64,000 bases of DNA from Cupriavidus sp. U2 (GCF_009663685.2 NZ_RCOG02000012.1:484056-548055); one strand, 5' to 3'. Counted from the stretch's first letter, positions 10,316-18,946 are shown. The notes: generated by a model not told the origin, from the letters alone. Numbers and translations are program-made.

Positions 10316-11065
10316 TCAGGTCGGGGACCCGGCTGCCGCGGACGCCTTGCGCAGGCGTTCGCGGCTGTTGGTCAGGTGCATGCGCATGGCGGCCTTGGCG
10401 GCTTCCGGATCACGTCGCTCGATCGCATCGAAAATGCTCTCGTGCTCGAAGCTCACGCGCTCCAGGTACTGCTCGCGCTCGGGCTGGCTCACCTGCAGCC
10501 GGCTGCGCGGGATCACCATGGTGCCCAGGTGGCCCATGATGTCGGTGAAATAGCGGTTGCCGGTGGCGCGGGCAATCGACAGGTGGAATTCGAAATCCGA
10601 ACCCACCGCGTCGCTGCCCTCGGCGGCGTTGCGCTTCATGTCGTCCAGCGCGCGGCGCATGGCGCGCAGCTGGTCGTCGCTGCGGCGCGTGGCGGCGAGG
10701 CTGGCGGCTTCGGCTTCCAGGCTCACGCGGAATTCGAGCATGGCCAGCACGTCCATGGCCGTGACCATCGCCGATGGATCGATGCGGAACGGCGAATGGG
10801 TCTCGATGGGCCGGTTCAGCACGAAGGTGCCGATGCCGTGGCGCGTTTCCACCAGGCCGCTGGCCTGCAGGCGCGACAGGGCTTCGCGCACCACGGTGCG
10901 GCTCACGCCGAGCGTGGCCATGATTTCGGATTCGGTCGGCAGCTTGTCGCCCGGCTTGAGCTGGCCTTGCTGGATGCTCTCGGTCAGGTTGCCGACTACT
11001 TCTTCAGCAAGCGTGCGGCCACGGCGGCGCAGGGGAGCGGGCGAAGTCATCGAAGCGTTGGACAT
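10316..11065 (-). CDS. GntR/FadR-family (FCD) transcriptional regulator of sugar-diacid use
   Basis: A 249-residue regulator. The N-terminal winged helix is clear: LKPGDKLPTESEIMATLGVS then RTVVREALSRLQASGLVETR and GIGTFVLN (about residues 30-85). An all-helical FCD ligand domain follows, with FHLSIARATGN near residue 160, one of the His-containing segments that bind metal and carboxylate effectors in this family. It lies between the dehydrogenase and the divergent gudD, so a sugar diacid or keto-deoxy sugar acid is the likely effector. A TATAAT on the minus strand (11139-11144) lies beside operator-like palindromes, which suggests autoregulation. The start at 11065 is chosen over a longer frame; a second ATG at 11050 is possible. 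Confidence 0.85.
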   Translation of the reverse strand: MSNASMTSPAPLRRRGRTLAEEVVGNLTESIQQGQLKPGDKLPTESEIMATLGVSRTVVREALSRLQASGLVETRHGIGTFVLNRPIETHSPFRIDPSAMVTAMDVLAMLEFRVSLEAEAASLAATRRSDDQLRAMRRALDDMKRNAAEGSDAVGSDFEFHLSIARATGNRYFTDIMGHLGTMVIPRSRLQVSQPEREQYLERVSFEHESIFDAIERRDPEAAKAAMRMHLTNSRERLRKASAAAGSPT

Positions 11066-11148
11066 GGGCGGGCACGTGTTGGAACCATTGTGGGGATGAC
11101 CCTGACGGCGGCAATGTTGACCGCGCAGGTACGCGCTCATTATACTGC

Positions 11149-11165
11149 GTCATAAGTCATACGAC
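11149..11165. promoter_or_regulatory. Operator-like palindromes between the GntR gene and gudD
   Basis: GTCATACGAC (11156-11165) matches GTCnTAnGAC exactly and overlaps GTCATAAGTC (11149-11158), one mismatch. They sit immediately upstream of a minus-strand TATAAT (11139-11144), where bound repressor would block the GntR promoter. Confidence 0.5.
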
Positions 11166-11237
11166 GACCGATAACGCACAGGAACTTGCCGCCACGAAAC
11201 CGTTGTGGCAGCACGATCGCCTCGCCCCACAGGTCAA

Positions 11238-11249
11238 CTAATATATTAG
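11238..11249. promoter_or_regulatory. AT-rich perfect palindrome upstream of gudD
   Basis: CTAATATATTAG is a perfect 12-base palindrome in an otherwise GC-rich stretch, 94 bases before the gudD ATG. It could contain the -10 of the gudD promoter or be a second operator. No matching -35 is seen. Confidence 0.35.
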
Positions 11250-11342
11250 CGTATGAGCAGCAGACAGCAGGGCGCATTTCCGCACATCAACGGGGAAGCG
11301 CGAACCCGGCGGCCCAGACACCAGGAATCGGAGACCCTCCAC

Positions 11343-12719
11343 ATGAACGCAACTTCCAAAGCCCCGGGCGCCTTGCCCGCCACGTCTTTCACGTCGGTCA
11401 CGCCCGTCGTGACCGAACTGACCGTGGTGCCCGTCGCTGGCCACGACAGCATGCTGATGAATCTGTCGGGCGCACATGGCCCGTACTTCACCCGGAACAT
11501 CGTCATCCTGAAGGACAGCGCGGGCAACACCGGCGTGGGCGAAGTGCCCGGCGGCGAAAGCATCCGCCAGACGCTGGAAGACGCGCGCCCGCTGGTGGTG
11601 GGGCAGGGCATCGGCCAGTACCTGGCCATCCTGAACAAGGTGCGCGAACAGTTTGCCAGCCGCGATGCCGGTGGGCGCGGCCTGCAGACGTTCGACCTGC
11701 GCATCACCATCCACGCCGTCACCGCGCTGGAAGCGGCGCTGCTGGACCTGCTGGGCAAGCACCTGCAGGTGCCCGTGGCCGCGCTGCTGGGCGAAGGCCA
11801 GCAGCGTGACGCCGTGGAAATGCTGGGCTACCTGTTCTATGTGGGCGACCGCAGGAAGACCACGCTCGACTACCGCACCGAACCCGGCGCCGACAACGCG
11901 TGGTTCCGCGTCCGCAATGAAGTGGCGATGGATGCCCAGGGCGTGGTGCGCCTGGCCGAAGCGGCCTATGAGCGATACGGCTTCAACGACTTCAAGCTCA
12001 AGGGCGGCGTGCTGAGCGGCGACGAGGAAATGGAAGCGATCCTCGCCCTGCACGAGCGGTTCCCGAAGGCGCGCGTCACGCTGGACCCGAACGGCGGCTG
12101 GCTGCTGAAGGACGCGATCCGCCTGTGCCGCGACAAGCACGGCATCCTGGCCTATGCCGAAGACCCCTGCGGCGCCGAGGACGGCTATTCGGGCCGCGAG
12201 ATCATGGCCGAATTCCGCGCCGCCACCGGCCTGCCGACCGCCACCAACATGGTGGCCACCGACTGGCGCCAGATGGGCCATGCGGTGCGCCTGCAGTCGG
12301 TGGACATTCCGCTGGCCGACCCGCACTTCTGGACCATGCAGGGTTCGGTGCGCGTGGCGCAGATGTGCTCGGAATGGGGCCTGACCTGGGGCTCGCATTC
12401 GAACAACCACTTCGACATCTCGCTGGCGATGTTCACGCACGTGGCCGCCGCCGCGCCGGGCCGTGTCACCGCCATCGATACGCACTGGATCTGGCAGGAC
12501 GGCGAACACCTGACGCGCCATCCGCTGAAGATCGAAGGCGGCCTGGTGCAGGTGCCGAAGACCCCGGGCCTGGGCGTGGAACTGGACATGGACGCGCTGG
12601 CGCGCGCCAACCGCCTCTATCAGGAAAAGGGCCTGGGCGCGCGCGACGACGCCATCGCCATGCAGTTCCTGATCCCCAACTGGAAGTTCAACAACAAGAT
12701 GCCTTGCATGGTGCGCTGA
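11343..12719 (+). CDS. gudD: D-glucarate dehydratase
   Basis: A 458-residue enolase-superfamily enzyme that removes water from D-glucarate (and often L-idarate) to give 5-dehydro-4-deoxy-D-glucarate. The opening [20 protein letters not shown] and the segment [12 protein letters not shown] are those of glucarate dehydratases. The active site is intact: K-x-K in FKLKGG near residue 218, metal ligands in LDPNGGW, AEDPCG and [10 protein letters not shown], and the catalytic His in GSHSNNHFD near 351. Length is slightly above the usual 446 through an Ala-rich N-terminus. The ATG at 11343 follows GGAGACC by 6 bases. The Bug protein gene follows 64 bases downstream. Confidence 0.93.
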   Translation: MNATSKAPGALPATSFTSVTPVVTELTVVPVAGHDSMLMNLSGAHGPYFTRNIVILKDSAGNTGVGEVPGGESIRQTLEDARPLVVGQGIGQYLAILNKVREQFASRDAGGRGLQTFDLRITIHAVTALEAALLDLLGKHLQVPVAALLGEGQQRDAVEMLGYLFYVGDRRKTTLDYRTEPGADNAWFRVRNEVAMDAQGVVRLAEAAYERYGFNDFKLKGGVLSGDEEMEAILALHERFPKARVTLDPNGGWLLKDAIRLCRDKHGILAYAEDPCGAEDGYSGREIMAEFRAATGLPTATNMVATDWRQMGHAVRLQSVDIPLADPHFWTMQGSVRVAQMCSEWGLTWGSHSNNHFDISLAMFTHVAAAAPGRVTAIDTHWIWQDGEHLTRHPLKIEGGLVQVPKTPGLGVELDMDALARANRLYQEKGLGARDDAIAMQFLIPNWKFNNKMPCMVR

Positions 12720-12783
12720 TCGACGTATCGGCCACATATTCAGAGAAGCCGCACAGCTTTCGTTCAAAGCAGGAGACAACAAC

Positions 12784-13812
12784 ATGATGTACACCTTCAC
12801 GGCCGCCCCGCGCGCGGCTTTTGCTTCCATGTGGCTGCGCCGCCTTGCCGGCGTGGCCGTGGCGCTGGCGGCCGGCATGACGGTCAGCACCGCCGCCATG
12901 GCATCGGGCACCGCCTGGCCGCAACGTGCGGTCTCGGTCGTGGTGCCGTTCCCGGCTGGCGGGTCCACCGACACCATCGCGCGCCTGCTGGCCCAGCCGC
13001 TCAACGAGAAGCTTGGCCAGCCGTTCGTGGTGGATAACCGGCCGGGCGCCACCGGCGCCATCGGTGCCACGTTCGTCAAGCGTGCGCCGGCCGATGGCTA
13101 CACGATGCTGGTGGCCTCGATTGGCGTTTTTGCGGTGAATCCGTTCCTCCAGAAGAACCTGCAGTACGACCCGGCCAAGGATTTCGACCTGCTGACGGTG
13201 GCCGTGCGCGCACCGAACGTGCTGGTGGCGAACCCGAACTTTCCGGCCAGGTCGCTGCAGGAACTGGTGGCCTACATGAAGAAGAATCCTGGCAAGGTGT
13301 CGTTTGCCAGCTCGGGTGCGGGCTCGTCGGATCACCTGACCGCCGCGCTGTTCTGGCAGAAGAGCGGTACCGAAGGCCTGCACGTTCCGTACAAGGGAGG
13401 TGCGCCGGCCATCTCCGACCTGCTGGCGGGCCAGGTGGATGTGTCGTTCCAGAACATCAACGCGGTGCTGCAGCATATCCGTACCGGCAAGCTCAAGGCA
13501 CTGGCTGTGACCTCGGACAAGCGGTCGTCGGTGCTGCCGAACGTACCGACCATGGCCGAGGGTGGCGTCAAGGACGTGGATGTGTATTCGTGGCAGGGCG
13601 TGGCCGCGCCCAAGGGGCTCCCGGCTGACGTGAAAACCCGGCTGCACGGCGCCATCGTCGGCGCGCTCAAGGACCCTGGCATGCAGAAGAAGCTCAGCGA
13701 GCAGGGCTTCGAGGTCGTCGCCAACACGCCGGAACAGTTCGCCGAGTTCGAAAACCAGGAACTCAAACGCTGGAAGACCGTGATCGAGCAAGGCAGGATC
13801 ACCGCCGAGTAA
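12784..13812 (+). CDS. Tripartite tricarboxylate transporter substrate-binding protein (Bug/TctC family)
   Basis: A 342-residue secreted binding protein. An N-terminal signal peptide (Arg-Arg at residues 19-20, then a hydrophobic stretch ending near AMA-SG) precedes the Bug core: VPFPAGGSTDTIAR, VVDNRPGATGAIG and ADGYTMLVAS, all characteristic. It follows gudD with a good ribosome site (AGGAGA) and no intervening terminator, so it is likely to bind glucarate, galactarate or a related acid. No TctA/TctB membrane genes lie next to it, so it is an orphan receptor, as is common in Burkholderiales, or it works with membrane subunits encoded elsewhere. Confidence 0.9.
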   Translation: MMYTFTAAPRAAFASMWLRRLAGVAVALAAGMTVSTAAMASGTAWPQRAVSVVVPFPAGGSTDTIARLLAQPLNEKLGQPFVVDNRPGATGAIGATFVKRAPADGYTMLVASIGVFAVNPFLQKNLQYDPAKDFDLLTVAVRAPNVLVANPNFPARSLQELVAYMKKNPGKVSFASSGAGSSDHLTAALFWQKSGTEGLHVPYKGGAPAISDLLAGQVDVSFQNINAVLQHIRTGKLKALAVTSDKRSSVLPNVPTMAEGGVKDVDVYSWQGVAAPKGLPADVKTRLHGAIVGALKDPGMQKKLSEQGFEVVANTPEQFAEFENQELKRWKTVIEQGRITAE

Positions 13813-13840
13813 TGCCTCCACGGAAGTTGCTGGACATTGG

Positions 13841-13867
13841 CCCCGCCTGCATGGCGGGGTTTTTCTT
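13841..13867 (+). terminator. Rho-independent terminator after the gudD operon
   Basis: CCCCGCC and GGCGGGG form a hairpin with loop TGCAT, followed by TTTTTCTTT. It lies 28 bases after the Bug gene stop. Confidence 0.85.
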
Positions 13868-14003
13868 TGGGCGCCCGATGGCTCGCTGCGGGATTGCCTC
13901 CAAGCCCCGCCTGAAGTGGGGGTATCCCAGCCTCGGCCTCAACTATCGCGGGACATGTCCGATAACGATTTGGGCAGTGCCAGGCCAGCGGCATGCCGAA
14001 AAT

Positions 14004-14032
14004 CTGACAAATGTGATCGGTGCCAGTAGTAT
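14004..14032 (+). promoter_or_regulatory. Promoter of the three-lipoprotein operon
   Basis: CTGACA (14004-14009), a 17-base spacer and TAGTAT (14027-14032) form a plausible sigma-70 promoter, giving a leader of about 85 bases before the GTG at 14125. Confidence 0.5.
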
Positions 14033-14079
14033 TTCGCCCTTTTGCTATTGATGAATCTGGGCCGCTGGTCCATGTTGCC

Positions 14080-14100
14080 GGGTCGGCAAATGGCCGACCC
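14080..14100 (+). promoter_or_regulatory. Leader hairpin just upstream of the CsgG-like gene
   Basis: GGGTCGGC and GCCGACCC form a perfect 8-base stem with loop AAATG, ending 12 bases before the ribosome site GGAGA. There is no T-run, so it is not an ordinary terminator; it may influence translation or message stability. Confidence 0.4.
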
Positions 14101-14124
14101 TTGACGCTATCTGGAGAAATTGAA

Positions 14125-14802
14125 GTGAGGAATCTGAAGAGCTGCTGCCTGGCCGGGATCGTGGCCGCCATGGGCCTGGCCGGTTGCGCGACCGAAACGT
14201 CGACGGCCCTGCCGGTACAGAAGGTGGAAAGCGCGAGCCGCCCGTTCAACGGCGTGCGCACCCCGATCGCGGTGGGCAAGTTCGATAACCGCTCGAACTA
14301 CATGCGCGGCGTGTTCTCGGACGGTATCGACCGCCTGAGCGGCCAGGCCAAGACCAGCCTGGTGACGCACCTGCAGCAGACCAACCGCTTCAACGTGCTG
14401 GAGCGCGAGAATCTCGACGAGATCAAGCGCGAAGCCGCCATCAAGAACCAGGCCCAGAAGCTCAAGGGCGCCGATTTCGTGGTCACTGGCGATATCACCG
14501 AGTTCGGCCGCAAGGAAGTGGGCGACGTGCAGCTGTTCGGCATCCTGGGCCGTGGCCGCGAGCAGGTGGCCTACGCGAAGGTCAACCTGAATATCGTCAA
14601 TATCAGCACGTCCGAAGTCGTGTACGCCACGCAGGGCGCGGGCGAATACAAGCTGTCGAACCGTGAGGTGATCGGTTTTGGCGGAACGGCGAGCTTCGAC
14701 TCGACGCTCAACGGCAAGGTGATGGACCTGGCCATGCGCGAAGCCGTGAACAACCTGGTGAACGCGATCGAAAGCGGGGCCTGGAAGCCCGTTCAGCAGT
14801 AA
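14125..14802 (+). CDS. CsgG-family lipoprotein
   Basis: A 225-residue secreted lipoprotein. The signal peptide ends in the lipobox GLAGC (Cys near residue 18). The mature part, with PIAVGKFDNRS, VLERENLDEIKREA and GADFVVTGDITEFG, matches the CsgG/HfaB/Lpp20-like fold. True CsgG forms the curli export pore, but no curli genes are present, and this shorter homologue belongs to a trio with DUF4810 and DUF799 lipoproteins conserved in many Gram-negatives, whose job is unsettled. Start: GTG at 14125, supported by GGAGA 7 bases upstream. Of the in-frame codons nearby this alone has a ribosome site and leaves a normal signal peptide. Confidence 0.85.
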   Translation: MRNLKSCCLAGIVAAMGLAGCATETSTALPVQKVESASRPFNGVRTPIAVGKFDNRSNYMRGVFSDGIDRLSGQAKTSLVTHLQQTNRFNVLERENLDEIKREAAIKNQAQKLKGADFVVTGDITEFGRKEVGDVQLFGILGRGREQVAYAKVNLNIVNISTSEVVYATQGAGEYKLSNREVIGFGGTASFDSTLNGKVMDLAMREAVNNLVNAIESGAWKPVQQ

Positions 14803-14830
14803 GTCGTTACCAACAAAAAGCGAGAAAAAC

Positions 14831-15277
14831 ATGAAGCAATGGGTCACGCTGCGCAACGCGGCGTTTTTGTCGGCGGCCGGCCTGCTGGCTGGGTGCGCCG
14901 GTCCGCAGTCCATGTACCAGTGGGAAGGCTACCAGTCGCAGGTCTACGAGTACTTCAAGGGTGAGTCGAAGGAAGCGCAGATCACCGCGCTGGAAAGCGG
15001 CCTGGAAAAGATCAAGGCCAAGGGCGGTTCGGTGCCGCCGGGTTATCACGCCCAGCTTGGCATGCTCTACCTGAACGTGGGCAAGGGCGACCAGACGGTC
15101 AAGGAATTCCAGACCGAAAAGACGCTGTTCCCCGAGTCCACGCCGTACATGGACTTCCTGATGCGCAACATGAAGACCGACGAGCGCAAGGAAGCGGGGT
15201 CCGCCACCGCACCGCAGACCAGGGCTGAAACCACGGCCGCCGCCAGGTCTGACGTCACCGCAGGGAGCACCAAATGA
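14831..15277 (+). CDS. DUF4810 lipoprotein
   Basis: A 148-residue lipoprotein with signal peptide and lipobox LLAGC (Cys at about residue 22), then MYQWEGYQSQVYEYFKGE and PPGYHAQLGMLYLNVGK, the hallmarks of DUF4810. The body looks like a single TPR-like helical unit; the last 30 residues are Ala/Thr-rich and probably disordered. It is the middle gene of the trio and its end overlaps the next gene by 4 bases, so it is translated with it. Function is unknown; an outer-membrane accessory role beside the CsgG-like protein is inferred from the fixed gene order. Confidence 0.85.
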   Translation: MKQWVTLRNAAFLSAAGLLAGCAGPQSMYQWEGYQSQVYEYFKGESKEAQITALESGLEKIKAKGGSVPPGYHAQLGMLYLNVGKGDQTVKEFQTEKTLFPESTPYMDFLMRNMKTDERKEAGSATAPQTRAETTAAARSDVTAGSTK

Positions 15278-15930
15278 TGCGCCGCCTTCTGACCTGTATC
15301 GCCACCCTGGGCACGGCCGCGCTGTTCGCCGGCTGCGCCGTGCCGACCACGCAGGTGAATTACGCCGCGTTCAAGCAAGCGCGCCCGCGTTCGATCGTGG
15401 TGCTGCCGCCGCTGAACGAGTCGCCCGACATCAAGGCCACCTACGCGATGCTGGCGCAGGCCACGTATCCGCTGGCCGAATCGGGCTACTACGTGCTGCC
15501 GGTGGCGCTGGTCGACGAGACGTTCCGCCAGAACGGCCTGACCGTGCCCGGTGATATCCATACCGTGCCGGTGCCCAAGCTGCGCGAGATCTTCGGGGCC
15601 GACGCGGCGCTGTATGTGACCGTGACCGACTACGGCTCGCGCTACCAGGTGCTGAGCAGCGTGACCCGCGTGGCCGCGAAAGCCACGCTGGTGGACCTGA
15701 AGACCGGCGATGAACTCTGGAGCGGCAGGGCGGTGGCGGCGCAGGACAGCAGCAGCAGTGGCGGTGGCCTGATCGGCATGCTGGTCACGGCAGCCATCAA
15801 CCAGGCGATGAACCACCTGACCGACGCCAGCTATCCCGTGGCCGGCACCGCGAGCGCACGCCTGCTGTCGGCCGGGACGCCCAACGGCCTCCTGTACGGC
15901 CCGCGTTCGCCGAAGTATCAATCTGACTGA
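15274..15930 (+). CDS. DUF799 (GNA1162-type) lipoprotein
   Basis: A 218-residue lipoprotein with lipobox LFAGC (Cys near 21). The segment RSIVVLPPLNESPDIKATY, followed by AESGYYVLPVALVDETF and GADAALYVTVTDYGS, identifies the DUF799 family, whose best-known member is the Neisseria surface antigen GNA1162; that fold resembles TolB-like proteins. Near residue 150-170 there is a Ser-rich turn (DSSSSGGG) before a Gly/Ala helix that may insert in the membrane. Last gene of the lipoprotein trio, ending at a strong terminator. All three products should be exported together and may form one envelope complex. Confidence 0.87.
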   Translation: MMRRLLTCIATLGTAALFAGCAVPTTQVNYAAFKQARPRSIVVLPPLNESPDIKATYAMLAQATYPLAESGYYVLPVALVDETFRQNGLTVPGDIHTVPVPKLREIFGADAALYVTVTDYGSRYQVLSSVTRVAAKATLVDLKTGDELWSGRAVAAQDSSSSGGGLIGMLVTAAINQAMNHLTDASYPVAGTASARLLSAGTPNGLLYGPRSPKYQSD

Positions 15931-15974
15931 ATCGGACTGAGTCGGACCGATCTGGCCGCCTGCGGGCGGCCAAC

Positions 15975-16027
15975 AAAAAATGCCGCGGCACTGGCTCCAG
16001 ATCGGAGCGGTGCCGCGGCATTTTTCG
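15975..16027. terminator. Bidirectional terminator (lipoprotein operon / tRNA-Ser)
   Basis: AAAAAATGCCGCGGCA pairs with TGCCGCGGCATTTTT around an inner CTCC/GGAG stem. The symmetrical A and T runs make it work for the rightward operon and the leftward tRNA gene. Confidence 0.88.
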
Positions 16028-16033
16028 TTTGTC

Positions 16034-16123
16034 TGGCGGAAGCGGTGAGATTCGAACTCACGGATGGGTCACCCCATCGGCAGTTTTCAAGACTGCTGCC
16101 TTAAACCACTCGGCCACGCTTCC
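16034..16123 (-). tRNA. tRNA-Ser (UGA)
   Basis: A 90-base class II tRNA on the minus strand with GGAAGCG acceptor pairing to CGCTTCC, discriminator G, encoded CCA, an extended variable arm and the T-loop GTTCGAATC. The anticodon TGA lies at 16087-16089 (loop CTTGAAA). Confidence 0.96.
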
Positions 16124-16173
16124 TTTCGGGTTGGATACCGGGCGCGGCATGTCATCCGTCATGCCCGGCCGCG

Positions 16174-16179
16174 CATTAT
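16174..16179 (-). promoter_or_regulatory. -10 element of the tRNA-Ser promoter
   Basis: Minus-strand TATAAT 51 bases upstream of the tRNA 5' end, preceded by TTG one base earlier in an extended form (TTGTATAAT). The -35 is weak (CACTGC at 17-base spacing). Confidence 0.45.
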
Positions 16180-16419
16180 ACAAGGTCGCAGGGCCTGGCA
16201 GTGTGCGGCTTGATGGGCGCATGACAGGTCGCATGGTTGACGGCTCCATGACGGCTTCGGCCCGGAATGGGCCAGGCACTGGCGCATTTGTCGGTCTTTG
16301 TCGGACAGCGCGGAACCATGTTGGGGCTGTAAGGTTCCTAGAAAGGTCGATTTGCGGGCGCTTGCCGCGCAGGTCCACCTTTCCAAACGCCTCAATCAGC
16401 TATCAGAGGAGAATTGATC

Positions 16420-16959
16420 ATGCAGGAACAACACAAGGACAACAAGGACACGCCGAGGTCGTGGCTGGCGCTTGGCGGCCTGGGCGCACTGGCGCTGGCC
16501 GCTGGCCTGGCCGGCTGCGCGCAGCCCGGTTACGGCGGCTACGGCAACTACAACACGGCCCCGCCTCCGCAGCCTTATCAGCAGCCGGGCACCAACAGCT
16601 ACCAGGCGCCGAGCGGTTCGGTCTTTACCGGACGCGTGGAATCGATCGAGCCGATCCAGACGACGCAGGGCAGTTCGGGCCTGCTGGGCACCGTGATCGG
16701 CGGCGCGGCTGGCGGCCTGCTGGGTCACCAGGTCGGCGGCGGACGCGGGCAGACCGCGGCCACGATCGTCGGTGCCGTGGGTGGCGCCGTGGCCGGCAAC
16801 CAGATCGAGAAGCGCGCCGGCAGCAGTACGTCGACCGCCTACCGCGTGAACGTGCGGCTTGACGATGGCCGCGTGGCCACGGTGACGCAGAGCAATCTGG
16901 GCAATCTGCGCGTGGGTGACCGCGCGCGCGTGGCCAACGACATGGCGACGCCGTACTGA
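16420..16959 (+). CDS. Glycine-zipper 2TM-domain outer-membrane lipoprotein (SlyB-like)
   Basis: A 179-residue lipoprotein. The hydrophobic segment from Trp15 ends in lipobox LAGC with Cys33, a long signal peptide for this class. Next comes a Pro/Tyr/Gln-rich linker (residues 34-65), then VESIEPI, the two glycine-zipper helices (TVIGGAAGGLLGHQVGGG and TIVGAVGGAVAGNQIEKR) and a short beta C-terminus ending in a predicted basic/acidic surface. SlyB-like proteins stabilise the outer membrane and are often under stress control. Start: ATG at 16420 after AGAGGAG, preferred over an in-frame TTG six bases earlier. It is a single-gene unit with a terminator shared with hemW. The 296 bases upstream show no other gene. 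Confidence 0.87.
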   Translation: MQEQHKDNKDTPRSWLALGGLGALALAAGLAGCAQPGYGGYGNYNTAPPPQPYQQPGTNSYQAPSGSVFTGRVESIEPIQTTQGSSGLLGTVIGGAAGGLLGHQVGGGRGQTAATIVGAVGGAVAGNQIEKRAGSSTSTAYRVNVRLDDGRVATVTQSNLGNLRVGDRARVANDMATPY

Positions 16960-16987
16960 TCGTCAGTCAGCCAACGCAGTACATAGT

Positions 16988-17022
16988 AAAAGCGCCACAC
17001 CTGATCAGGGTGTGGCGCTTTC
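16988..17022. terminator. Bidirectional terminator between the lipoprotein gene and hemW
   Basis: AGCGCCACAC pairs with GTGTGGCGCT (10 base pairs), with TTTCGCTTT following on the plus strand and a short T-run on the minus strand. Confidence 0.8.
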
Positions 17023-17065
17023 GCTTTGGATTCGACTTCGTCGAACGACCATGAGCCATGCCGGC

Positions 17066-18316
17066 TCAATCCTTCAGGAACATCTCCTGCAGGTCATTGA
17101 GGAACCGGCGGCCCAGTTCGGTCGGCTTGATCGTCGTGGGGTCTGCTTCGAGCAGCCCCTTTTTCTCCGCCGCGGCCAGTTGCTTGCCGATCGTGTGCAG
17201 GGGCAGGCCGGTGTAGTCGTGGAAGCTCGATGCCGGCACGCCGTCGGTCAGCCGCAGCGCGTTGAGCATGAACTCGAACGGCAGTTCGTCCGCGCCAACT
17301 TCGCGGGCTTCCTGCACGGCGTTGCCGGCCATGGCCTGTTCCATATAGGTGGCCGGATGCTTGTGGCGCATCTGGCGCAGGATACGGTTCGGAAACGACA
17401 GCTTGCCGTGCGCGCCGGCGCCGATCCCCAGGTAATCACCGAAACGCCAGTAATTGAGGTTGTGCCTGGCCTCGCGATGCGGGCGGGCATAGGCCGACGT
17501 TTCGTAATGGCGAAAACCCGCCTGTGCCGTGCGGGCCTCGATGATGTCCTGCATCTCGTAGGCGATGTCCTCGTCCGGCAGGGCCGGCGGATACTTCGCG
17601 AACAGCGTGTTGGGCTCCAGCGTCAGGTGGTACAGCGACAGGTGCGTGGTGCCATAGGACAGCGCGGCTTCGAGATCGCGCACGCATTCGTCGATGGTCT
17701 GGCCGGGCAGGGCGTACATCAGGTCCAGATTGACGTTGTCGAAGTGCTTCAGCGCGATGTCGATGGCCGCCCGCGCTTCACGCTCGCCGTGGATACGCCC
17801 CAGCGCCTGCAGGTGCCGGTCGTCAAAGCTCTGGATGCCGATCGACAGCCGGTTGATGCCGCTGGCCCGGTAGCTCGCGAAGCGTTCGGCCTCGAACGTG
17901 CCCGGGTTGGCTTCCATCGTGATCTCGGCGTCGGCATCGAGCGGCAGCAGCGCGCGGATGTCGGACAGCAGGCGGTCCATGCCCGCCGCCGACAGCAGGC
18001 TCGGCGTGCCGCCGCCGATGAACACCGTATGCACCGGGCGGCCCCACACGAGCGGCAGCGACTGCTCCAGGTCGGCGCGCAGCGCATCGAGATACATGTC
18101 CTCGGGGATGTCGTGACTGTCGTTCTTGCCCGGTGCCGCATGCGAGTTGAAATCGCAGTACGGACATTTGCGCACGCACCAGGGGATATGGACATACAGC
18201 GACAGCGGCGGCGAGCCGGGCAGGGCGATCTGGCCCGGTTTGAGCCAGAGCTGCTGGTTGCCGGCCGGCGACACGTCAGCCGGCTTGCCGCTGCCGGCAG
18301 GGATGATCGGGATCAT
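17066..18316 (-). CDS. hemW: HemW, radical SAM heme chaperone
   Basis: A 416-residue radical SAM protein related to oxygen-independent coproporphyrinogen oxidase HemN. The cluster motif is CVRKCPYCDF (Cys47, Cys51, Cys54, then Phe56), the CxxxCxxCxF pattern of HemW, rather than the CxC ending of true HemN. FIGGGTPSLL and the C-terminal HemN-type domain are present. HemW binds heme and hands it to respiratory enzymes; older annotations call it a coproporphyrinogen oxidase. The N-terminus has about 40 residues before the core (PLSLYVHIPWC), longer than in E. coli. Its ATG overlaps the rdgB stop by 4 bases, making rph-rdgB-hemW one leftward operon. Confidence 0.92.
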   Translation of the reverse strand: MIPIIPAGSGKPADVSPAGNQQLWLKPGQIALPGSPPLSLYVHIPWCVRKCPYCDFNSHAAPGKNDSHDIPEDMYLDALRADLEQSLPLVWGRPVHTVFIGGGTPSLLSAAGMDRLLSDIRALLPLDADAEITMEANPGTFEAERFASYRASGINRLSIGIQSFDDRHLQALGRIHGEREARAAIDIALKHFDNVNLDLMYALPGQTIDECVRDLEAALSYGTTHLSLYHLTLEPNTLFAKYPPALPDEDIAYEMQDIIEARTAQAGFRHYETSAYARPHREARHNLNYWRFGDYLGIGAGAHGKLSFPNRILRQMRHKHPATYMEQAMAGNAVQEAREVGADELPFEFMLNALRLTDGVPASSFHDYTGLPLHTIGKQLAAAEKKGLLEADPTTIKPTELGRRFLNDLQEMFLKD

Positions 18317-18927
18317 GCGCCTACCCTGAGACTGGCGGCCTGCAACCGTGCCACCAGCCCTTGCAGGGCCAGCGCGCGATGGCTGATGCTGTTCTTCTCG
18401 TCCGCGCTCAGTTCGGCGGCCGTCTTGCCGATCCGGGGCAGCAGGAAGTGCGGGTCATAACCAAAGCCGCCCGCGCCGCGCGGGGCGTCCACCACTTCAC
18501 CCGCCCACGTGCCTTCGGCGATGATCGGACGCGGATCGTCGGCATGGCGCACCAGCACCAGCACGCAGTAATAGTGGGCGTGGCGGTTCAGCTTGCCCGC
18601 CAGTTGCGAAATCAGGTGCGCGTTGTTGGCGGCATCGGACTTCGGCTTGCCGACCATCTGCGCGTAGCGGGCCGAATAGACGCCGGGCGCGCCATCGAGG
18701 GCGTCCACGCAGATGCCCGAGTCGTCGGCCAGCGCCGGCATGCCCGACAGGCGGCTGGCATGGCGGGCCTTGGCCAGCGCGTTTTCGACGAAGGTGACGA
18801 ACGGCTCCTCGGCTTCCGGAATGCCCAGCTCGCCCTGCGGCACGACGTCGAATCCGAGCGGCGACAGCAGCGCGCTGAATTCGCGCACCTTGCCGGCGTT
18901 GTTGGAGGCCAGGACCAGGCGTTGCAT
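18313..18927 (-). CDS. rdgB: RdgB/HAM1-family non-canonical purine NTP pyrophosphatase
   Basis: A 204-residue house-cleaning enzyme that hydrolyses dITP, ITP and XTP to the monophosphates. Visible signatures are LVLASNNAGKVREFSALL at the N-terminus, LADDSGICVDALDGAPGVYSA in the middle and GFGYDPHF followed by SHRALALQ at the C-terminus, all characteristic. I place the start at 18927, where GGGAGG is 8 bases upstream; an in-frame ATG six bases earlier is too close to that site. It follows rph by 19 bases and overlaps hemW by 4 bases. Confidence 0.93.
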   Translation of the reverse strand: MQRLVLASNNAGKVREFSALLSPLGFDVVPQGELGIPEAEEPFVTFVENALAKARHASRLSGMPALADDSGICVDALDGAPGVYSARYAQMVGKPKSDAANNAHLISQLAGKLNRHAHYYCVLVLVRHADDPRPIIAEGTWAGEVVDAPRGAGGFGYDPHFLLPRIGKTAAELSADEKNSISHRALALQGLVARLQAASLRVGA

Positions 18928-18946
18928 CGTCATTCCCTCCCGCGCG

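Noticed and set aside
14125..14802. A curli export system
   Set aside because: Only a CsgG-like protein is present; no CsgA, CsgB, CsgE or CsgF is seen and the neighbours are DUF4810 and DUF799.
17066..18316. Naming the gene hemN (coproporphyrinogen oxidase)
   Set aside because: The cluster motif ends CxF, not CxC as in true HemN, so it is HemW.
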